A DNA stretch of 64,000 nt from the NCBI GenBank assembly GCA_022496185.1, contig WTXG01000003.1, forward strand, positions 930,001 through 994,000, given 5' to 3'. Numbering within the stretch: the first letter of the stretch is position 1; every line of letters starts with the position of its first letter. A model generated the notes under the pieces. That model had not been told where the DNA came from. It worked only from the letters and a program-made list of their open reading frames with translations, and did no database searches. Shown piece by piece: positions 56,745 to 64,000 of the stretch. The position numbers were made by a program, and so were the translations under genes. This DNA is from Multifurca ochricompacta (lineage: Eukaryota; Basidiomycota; Agaricomycetes; Russulales; Russulaceae).

Positions 56745-57173
56745 TGTGGATCTTAGTAGACCGGTTGATTGCTAACAAAGTGACTTGGTTAAAGCCGGGG
56801 TGTGCGTGTGTGGTCGATAAGAAGTAAAGAGGTAGAAAAGGAGGGACTTGAGTTATATGGGTGAGGGGTGAGGGAGGGGAGAAGACAATGAAGGAGAATG
56901 AGTAAAAGTAAAGAAAGGATGCCGCATGTCATGTCAAAACGGCGCACGTTTTCGCCGCCTGTCTTTTGCTGACAAAGCATACCAAATATAACGAACAAAG
57001 GCGCGCCTCTGAGCCTCGTTTTACAGCGCCGCCCGGGCGCCCGAGTAAGACTACTACTATTTTCACCTTCTTTGGGTTATTGTCCGATGCGAACAATGAC
57101 TCGCATGAGCATTACTCGCAACAACCCACACGGGGAAAATTGAAAGCCGAGTTCATAAAATGTTGCCCGCACC

Positions 57174-57470
57174 GAGGACGATATAACACCGCAATGATGA
57201 AGACGTGACAGGACTAGTGCACTCAAAGATGTGCATCCATAACATGCGCGAGTACATGTGCATCCATAATATGCACGCAGTAGAGAGGACGATATAACAC
57301 CGCAATGATGAAGATGTGACAGGACTAGTGCACTCATAGATGTACATCCATAACATGCGCGAATACATGTACATCCATAACATGCGCGAATACATGTACA
57401 TCCATAACATGTGCGAATACATGTACATCCATAACATGTGCGAGTACATGTGCATCCATTACATGCACGC
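57174..57470 (+). repeat. minisatellite: 27-bp units nested in a duplicated 111-bp block
   Basis: The block beginning GAGGACGATATAACACCGC recurs at 57174 and 57285, a period of 111 bp. Inside and after the second copy, a unit near ACATGTACATCCATAACATGCGCGAAT... of 27 bp is repeated about four times (57340-57440) with single-base changes (CGCG/TGTG). Because 27 is a multiple of three, the reverse strand stays open and would read a Cys/Gly/Tyr-rich repeat. It lies in the 1-kb gap between the HSP90 3' end and the proline-rich gene. Confidence 0.85.
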
Positions 57471-57791
57471 AGTAGAGAGGACGCCATTTTTTTTTCATTT
57501 CGGTACAGCAGATTCTCTCTTCGCTGTCGCTGTCGGTGTACGAGTCGAGTACGAGGATCGATTGTGTAATCATGACGTGAGTCACTCAGATTCGGAATAT
57601 CGCACCGTGTTAAGAGAAAAAGAAAAAGATGCACTTTTGATGGATGGTTAGATGATGATGCAGTAGAGAGACAACAAATTAAGGGAAAGGGAAGAAAATG
57701 AACGTGAGAGCGTAATACAGAGGAAAGTGACGACAATATTTTTTAATTTTTTTTTACAAAACCCCTTCAAATCGTCAAGTCCACACACTTT

Positions 57792-60300
57792 TTAATCAAT
57801 CTCTTCCATTGCAGACGAAGAAGCGCCTTCTGCTGCGGCAGGAGCCGCATCCTCGCCAGCAGGCGCTGACTCCTCTTCTTCGTCAACGTCAAGACCAAGT
57901 CTGATTCAATCACAATCTTATTAAGATTTCGCCATTCAGAGTTGGTGAACCACTTACGCTATCATGCGATTAATCCGCTTTGCAAAGGATGTCGGCTCCT
58001 CGAGCGAGAAGCCAGAGGTGAGAAGAGCCGTCTCGAACAAGAGATATGTGAGATCCCGGACAGACTTGTCCGCTTTGTCCTCGGAGACTTTACGCTTGAG
58101 CTCCTTGACAATAGGATGCTTGGGGTTCAGCTCCAGTGTCTTCTTTGATGCCATGTAAGACGACATTGAAGTGTCACGAAGAGCCTGAGCCTTCATGATA
58201 CGCTCCTATGGATAAAGTAATTCATCAGATTCCAAGGTACATACATAGGCGACAAGAACCCACCATATTCGATGACCAACCAAATTGTCCAGTAACCAGG
58301 ACGCAAGGTGAGTCCGAGATGCGGTTCGAAACAACGACCTTTTCAACCTTATCACCGAGCGCATCCTTGATAACCTTGCACAAGTCCTCGTAAGATTTGG
58401 CCTCCTCTTCGCGTGCTTTCTTCTCGTCATCCGTCTCCTCGAGCTCCAAGCCCTCTTTCGAGACGGATTCAAGCTTGTGGCCATCGAACTCCTTCAGTTG
58501 TGACACCGCATACTCATCGATCGGGTCCACTAGCAATAAAACCTCGAAGCCCTTTTTCCTAAGGACTTCCAGGAAAGGAGAGTCTTTGATGGCAGCGAGG
58601 GATTCACCAGTGAGATAATAAATGGCCTTTTGCCCTGAAGGCATGCGTGTGATGTAGTCTGGAGATCAAATATGAGCATAAGACCCGCCTGCGCGACGTG
58701 TAAAACACACCTTTAAGAGTGATTGTATCGTCAACAGCCTTGGTCGAGTGGAAGTGTAGAAATTCGGCAAGTTTGCTGCGGTTCTGAGCGTCTTCATGAA
58801 TCCCGAGCTTGATGTTTTTGCCGAATGCCTCGTAGAATTTCTGTAAGTTGTCTTTGTCCTCCGCGATCTCTGAGAACAGATCCAGGCACTTCTTAACGAT
58901 GTGCTTGCGGATGACTTTAAGAATCTTGTTCTGCTGCAGCGTCTCGCGTGAAATGTTAAGTGGCAAATCCTCCGAATCAACAATGCCTTTGACGAAGTTA
59001 AGATACTCCGGAATGAGGTCTTCGCAGTCGTCCATGATGAACACTCGGCGGACGTAGAGTTTGATGTTATTACGCTTCTTCTTGCTCTCGAAGAGATCGA
59101 ATGGCGCGCTAAACAGACATGTTAGACAACGGCGCGTAAGGCATCAGGACGACGTACCGTTTCGGGACGTAGAGAATTGCCTTGAATTCGAGTTGACCCT
59201 CAACGGAGAAATGTTTGACAGCAAGATGGTCCTCCCAGTCATTGGTGAGCGACTTGTAGAAGGAACCGTATTCCTCTTGGGTGATGTCATTCGGGTTACG
59301 AGTCCAAATAGGCTTGGTCTTATTAAGCTCCTCGTTGACCTTACTCTGTTCCTTGATCGTCTTTTTTTTCTTGTCCTTGTCCTTGTCATCGTCCTCATCC
59401 TCAACCTCCTCCACCTTGGACTTTGCCTCTTCTTCTTTGGCTTCTTCCCCTGCCTCTTCCTCGTCATCCTCAACCTCCTACAACGCGTGACCCGATGTCA
59501 ACGTTCGAAATAGTGGAGACAACGATAATAGAGCGAACCTTCTCGACCTCTTTGGTGACAACGAGTTGGATAGGGTAGGAAATGAACTCAGAGTGCTTCT
59601 TAACGGTATCCTTGATACGTTTCTCTTCGAGGTACTCGGTCTGATCTTCCTTGAGGTAAAGGCGGACCTCAGTGCCACGACCGAGAGGTGGGTTTATTGT
59701 GTCGAGAGTGATGGTGAAAGTGCCACCTGCGGCAGACTCCCAGATGTATTGTTCGTCGTCATTATGTTTTGAGATGACTTGAACGCGCTCCGCAATAAGG
59801 TAAGCGGAATAGAAGCCGACACCAAACTGGCCAATCATGGAGATATCAGCGCCAGAGCTAAGCGCTTCCATGAAGCCCTGAACAATGTGAGTAAGAAGGA
59901 GAGGTTAGATGAAAGTGCACATATAATACCTTTGTACCGGACTTAGCGATGGTACCGAGGTTGTTAACCATGTCAGCTTTGGTCATACCGACACCACTAT
60001 CGCGGATAGAAAGGATCTTATTATCTTTGTCCGGGATGATGCGGATGAAGAGTTCCTTCTCGGAATCGAGAACGGAGGGATCGGTGAGGGAAGAATAGCG
60101 AATTTTGTCAAGAGCATCAGAACCGTTGGAGATGAGTTCACGAAGGAAAATCTCCTTGTTGGAGTAAAAGGTATCTAAGTGATCAAGCGAGTTAGTTAGA
60201 TAAACAGAATATAGATAACAGTGTGCTTACTGATGATCAAGTCTAGCAACTGAGATATCTCAGCTTGGAAGCCAAAGCTCTCCGGTTCTGGTGCAGACAT
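57792..60300 (-). CDS. HSP82: heat-shock protein 90 (HSP82 type)
   Basis: Hsp90 is the ATP-dependent cytosolic chaperone dimer for kinases, receptors and many other clients. The start is [20 protein letters not shown]. The N-terminal ATPase motifs are [58 protein letters not shown] and [20 protein letters not shown], with [19 protein letters not shown] later. A charged linker of Glu/Asp/Lys follows. The middle domain has [16 protein letters not shown] and [18 protein letters not shown] type blocks with [18 protein letters not shown]. The C-terminal dimerisation part ends in [20 protein letters not shown] and SAMEEID: the TPR-binding tail is MEEID, not the usual MEEVD. About five short introns. 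Its promoter holds two heat-shock elements. Confidence 0.97.
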
Positions 60301-60412
60301 TTTTCACGGACGACGAACAGGCAAGGTGGGGGGCTGATGAGGATGAAGGGAGATGAGGATGAGAATGAGGATGAGGACGAGGATTATTTTATTTATTTAT
60401 TTAAGAATTTTG

Positions 60413-60425
60413 TTCTCGAAGTTTC
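60413..60425 (+). promoter_or_regulatory. heat-shock element, perfect three-unit
   Basis: The 13 bases TTCTCGAAGTTTC fit TTCnnGAAnnTTC, the binding site of a heat-shock factor trimer. It lies 113 bp upstream of the HSP90 start on the other strand; orientation does not matter as the element is palindromic in kind. Confidence 0.82.
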
Positions 60426-60461
60426 GTTTGAAATTATTCCCACGCTACCACTTCACCGACC

Positions 60462-60474
60462 TTCGAGAACCTTC
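60462..60474 (+). promoter_or_regulatory. second heat-shock element, perfect three-unit
   Basis: TTCGAGAACCTTC again fits TTCnnGAAnnTTC with no mismatch, 162 bp upstream of HSP90 and 14 bp from the stop of the hamartin gene. A further TTC/GAA pair (TTTGAAATT) lies between the two elements. Together they support HSF control of HSP90. Confidence 0.82.
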
Positions 60475-60487
60475 TCTCCCTCTCCTC

Positions 60488-63447
60488 CTAAGGTGAAGGT
60501 CGTAGCACCGCCGTCGCGCTACCCATCACGGGGCTTCGCGTAGGATCGCTCAACAATCCGGAATGTCCGCTCACTTGCGCTCGAAGCAGCTCAACCATCG
60601 CCTTCAGTTCTTCTATCTCGTCCTTGAGCTCCACATTTTCACCATGTAATTTCGTATTTTCCTCTTTCAATCTTGAAAATTCGGTTGCGGAAGATGTCCT
60701 TGGCCTCCTAGGTGGCGCTTTGCTGGGAATCAGCTTGAGTTTGCCTCCATCGTCTGGATCTGCCGTCGTGACGCTCTGGCGGAGAGTTGTCTCGTTAGTA
60801 TGCTGACGTACGACCCGTGAGGTAATCTCACCGCGCTTGCTCTTCCATCGCGCTGTGGGCCATTTCATATGTACCTAACTGTAGTTCCATCTTCTTGTAC
60901 TTGCTGAGCATAACTTTCATCATGTCAGTCTGTTCTTTGTATTTCTGCACGTCCACATCCCTGAAACCATTCTTTAATAACCGTTCGCGTATGGAGGTAA
61001 TTTCATGTCCTACCATAGTTTTTGCATAGCCGTATGTTGCTCAATTCGTTGCTCGTAGTCTTTCAGTCGAGCGACCTTATGTTCCGTCTCCTTGATGGAT
61101 GTCTGTAGTTGGGACTCTCGCCGTTCTGCCTCGGCCAATAGATTTCCCTGGGCCACAAATTGTGCCTATAGAGCGCTGTAAATCACTCTCAATCCTATCA
61201 ACAGTAGAAAGGTGCAAACCCGAAGCTCTTTCTCCGCCAAGCGTAACGCAGCGGTCTCGGACACCCATTTTCGCTTCTGCTCTCTCAAGTCTTGCAGTTT
61301 TCGACTCAACTCCGCATTCCAGTCTGCGTACTTCTTCTTTGTCATCTCCGTCTGCTCACTGTGTTCTTTAAGCTTTCGTTGTAGGTTGCCGATCAGTAAT
61401 TTATTCTCGCGCAACTTATTGTGCTATTATATTTCAACGTGATGGGTGCGTGGCGAAGACGATGAACGTCAGGAAAAGCGCTCACCAGATTTTGTCTTTC
61501 TACCTCGGCGTTGCGGCTCCGAATTTTGTGCTCAAACAGTCTCCCGATCTGTCGCACATTCTCCCTTGCAAGCCACGACTCGAAATTCAACTCGTTTCGT
61601 AGTAGCAACACTTCACGCTGGAGTCCGGCAATCGCTTGTGCGACGCTGCTTCCTGGCTCTGGCTTCCCCAGGTTCTGCGATCGAGGGTCGGACGAGAACA
61701 GCGCGTATGGCCAGATAGGTGTTGTGTCGACAATGTCAACATCCAAGTGCGACTTGAGCGCGATAGATGTATTGACCATATCCTGGAGCGAGACTCGTGG
61801 TTTAGTGCGAATTTCGACAGTCTGCATTGAGGGAGTCGAATTCGTCGATCCTGACACAAGGTCACCGGTATCAACCAAAAATGACGTGGTGCCACGATAT
61901 TATTTTCGTTTCCGTGAGGGTGAGAATCTTAGAGGCGGCACCGCCTTGCCATCCCGGATGTGAATTTCGAAGCTCGAGAACAGGCATTCTGCGACAATTC
62001 TATCCGTGTCATACTGCGAGAAGAACTCGAGATCGCTTATTTCGGTCTCTGCATTGTGCCACATGATCTGTGGGTGGGTGACGTGCTGCCTGAGCAAGAG
62101 CTGGCCATAGACAAGTGTTAGATAAACTTGATTGTGCATATGACATTAAGCAAGATCCACCTCGCTTTTTGTCTTGATCTGTTCAGGATCTAGTGCGTCC
62201 TCCCAATCCACGGCATACGCTCTTTCAACTTTCCTCTCGGTGAGATAGCCGGCGGGATCGCGCAGAAATGCGATGAGATTGCAAGGAAAGAGGTAATACA
62301 GGAAAGTGAAGTATTGCCGAGGGGAAGGCGCAGGTGCTGCCGTCGAATCAAATGATAGTTCAAGGCGTTCCCATTGTAGATCTGGGTTCGTGTTAAGAAC
62401 ACGACTGCCCTCAATGACCTGTTCCGGGTATTCCCCCTCAACGCCGCCATGTTCTTCATCCGATGACATAGCGTCTGGGAGAGGGGTGTACTGATGGGGA
62501 TGGCCCGCGCTCACGCCAACAAAGAATGCGCGCGAGGATTGCAAGTAGCTGAGGGAGCATACCCTTTAGTGCGACACAATTCTTCACAGCAAAGATGGGT
62601 AATAATTTGGTGAGTGTCGTAAGGCCAATCGCGCATGCGGTTGTGGAGTTGTCGACCAAAAGCGAGGTAAGAGTAGAAGACATAAGAGGGTGAGTGGCCA
62701 AGACGGATGCATGCTGTTCGAAGAGTGGCTCCGTAGTGTAGCGGTTGAGTAGGCCAATCAGTTGCAAGCGCGACGAAGGGGACGCAAAACAATGAAAAAC
62801 CTGCATCAAGAAGGCCTGCGTAGCCAAACCAATTTTGACATAGGAAGCTGGACCTGATGCAACCGAGAGCGTACCTCGGGCTGGTCCAAGCCGAACACAA
62901 CAAGTATATCCTCAAGATTTTCCTTCCATATGTTCCGCTGATTACGCTGATCCTTTGGCAGGTCTGCCCACTCAAGAACGTCTGCAGCAGAGGCTTCATT
63001 GAATGCATCCAAAAGATAAAGATCAAATACGCGTCTCCGAAATTCGCCTTGTATTTCGGGGAACCTGTTATCGGACTTTTCGAGCGCCACGATGACAAGG
63101 TCCTTCGCCTGGGCAATTGCTTTGTGTGATAATTTCGGCTCGCGCAAGGCGGGCCGCAGTACGAGATCAAACCAGGTAGAAATCAGGGATGTGGATGAGA
63201 GCACTGGCTCGAGACGACGTAATACGGAAAGGAGGGCCTCCGTCTGGACGCATTCGCTGAGATCAAATGTATCGCGAATCACTTGCAGCTCATTCTCGAG
63301 GTTATGGACCGAAATCTCAGGGTCCTCTGATGTATCGCAGTCAGAAACGAAGGTATCGAGAAGGGCATAAATCTCTGAAGGTGGCAAAGCCTGAGAAGAT
63401 CCTTCGAGATAGAGACGTAGCTGCCGTGAAATTTCTGTCGAGGACAT
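60488..63447 (-). CDS. TSC1: hamartin-like TSC1 protein (TOR pathway)
   Basis: Hamartin partners tuberin (Tsc2) to inactivate Rheb and restrain TORC1. The gene starts MSSTEISRQLRLYLEGSSQA. The core helical repeats include LLSVLRRLEPVLSSTSLIST, LVLRPALREPKLSHKAIAQA, QVFHCFASPSSRLQLIGLLN, PLMSSTLTSLLVDNSTTACA and IGLTTLTKLLPIFAVKN, then PAPSPRQYFTFLYYLFPCNL and a histidine/leucine block LLLRQHVTHPQIMWHNAETE. The C-terminal half is coiled coil: AIAGLQREVLLLRNEL, LIGNLQRKLKEHSEQTEMTK and ENTKLHGENVELKDEIEELK. A frame change near 62497-62512 (RERGPSPS versus PHQYTPLPDAMSSDEEHGG) is not an intron that I can place. Stop at 60488. About eight introns. It lies only 187 bp from the HSP90 start, so that promoter sits in its 3' flank. 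Confidence 0.85.
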
Positions 63448-63539
63448 GAGTGGGCGCGGGGCGGGTGTCCATTAGTTGTGCCAGAGCGAGCTATTACTGA
63501 CAAGATCATGTGATTCATGATCATATTTTAATTCTTAAT

Positions 63540-64000
63540 TCATAGTAATTCAATCTCTCTCTCTCTTACCACACGCAATTTCTGCAAATCAGCATATGAA
63601 CCGCGTCTACTCTGAACCTTAGAAGTTCCCCCTTCCGATTGCGCGACCTTCAGTAGGTCATCATAGTCCCCAAAGTCCTCATCGTCTGAACCTCGTGGAG
63701 ATGCAGCCCGGCTCACCTCACGGCTTGTCTCGGCACTGCGACTCCAGCCAAACAAACGTTCATCGAGCCAAGTCTTTGTCATAATATGATGAGTCTCATC
63801 ACACGGTCACCATAGGCACGTACCATAGGGTGCGATAACAGGTTTCCTTGCGCATCTACAGCGCCGACTCCACTCTTTCGTCGCCATAGCCCAGGTTTAC
63901 CGGACGACGGAGGCACACTGGCGGATGGGACAAGAATGCGGTACTATTAGGTATATTATTAGAGTTTCAAACGGCTCTGCACTTTGTCGATATACCTTGT
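63540..64000 (-). CDS. 3' part of an unidentified gene, cut by the right edge; possibly a glycerol-3-phosphate acyltransferase
   Basis: The last exon reads TKTWLDERLFGWSRSAETSR, GSDDEDFGDYDDLLKVAQSE and RRGSYADLQKLR before the stop at 63540. Upstream (63830-63950), after an intron, the minus strand reads PSSGKPGLWRRKSGVGAV with AQGNLLSHP. The Asp/Glu-Ser tail and the ADLQ motif recall the C-terminus of basidiomycete acyltransferases of the Sct1/Gat1 type, but no catalytic motif is inside the window, so this name is a weak guess. The window ends before the start; the gene continues beyond 64000. Confidence 0.55.

Noticed and set aside
57077..57736. A 219-codon open frame on the minus strand, rich in Cys, Gly and Tyr repeats
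   Set aside because: It is produced by the 27-bp minisatellite, whose unit length keeps any open frame open. No domain, intron or start context supports a gene.

Overview
This window is nuclear DNA of a filamentous basidiomycete, most likely Agaricomycotina. Coding sequence is cut by many short GT-AG introns, mostly about 45-75 bp, and two exons are only 9 and 11 nt. Intergenic gaps are often under 200 bp on both strands. The gene set is a fungal housekeeping set: mRNA capping, SCF/SKP1, Zn2Cys6 factor, DHHC transferase, TRAPP II and hamartin. The assignment to phylum rests on intron style and on recognising protein families, not on a marker gene. Gene calls were made by hand from frames, splice signals and family motifs. 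Internal splice sites are only stated where I resolved them.

Layout: 1-9.6 kb carries the capping enzyme (cut by the left edge), SKP1, mitochondrial bL27, a DUF3074 protein, a glutamine synthetase-like enzyme, a WD40 protein and a small membrane protein. 9.7-20.8 kb carries UTP21, SRP receptor beta, a membrane protein of unknown function, phosphopantetheine adenylyltransferase and a DHHC palmitoyltransferase. 20.8-34.7 kb carries a Zn2Cys6 regulator, a LIM protein, a Sac-type phosphoinositide phosphatase and proteasome beta-5. 34.8-46.3 kb carries UBC9, SNU13, two unknown genes, an IST1 gene that appears to run into a TBC-domain gene, and a tightly divergent GPI15(PIG-H)/ALG3 pair. 46.4-55.3 kb carries TRAPP II TRS130, the rRNA helicase RRP3, a 2OG-Fe(II) oxygenase, phosphoserine aminotransferase and an intron-containing tRNA-Asn. 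55.9-64 kb carries an unknown gene, a minisatellite, HSP90 with heat-shock elements, hamartin (TSC1) and the 3' part of a last gene.

The genes do not form one pathway. Local themes are the ER glycosylation pair (PIG-H and ALG3), the endosome/Golgi membrane-traffic block (IST1, TBC, TRS130) and ribosome biogenesis (UTP21, SNU13, RRP3).

The most useful observation for a reader is that several highly conserved genes (UBC9, RRP3 twice, PIG-H, TBC, WD40) carry frame breaks that a single missing base would explain. This pattern points to uncorrected single-base deletions in the assembly rather than to pseudogenes. The most interesting biological candidate is the apparent IST1-TBC fusion. I saw no CRISPR array, prophage or intact transposon.
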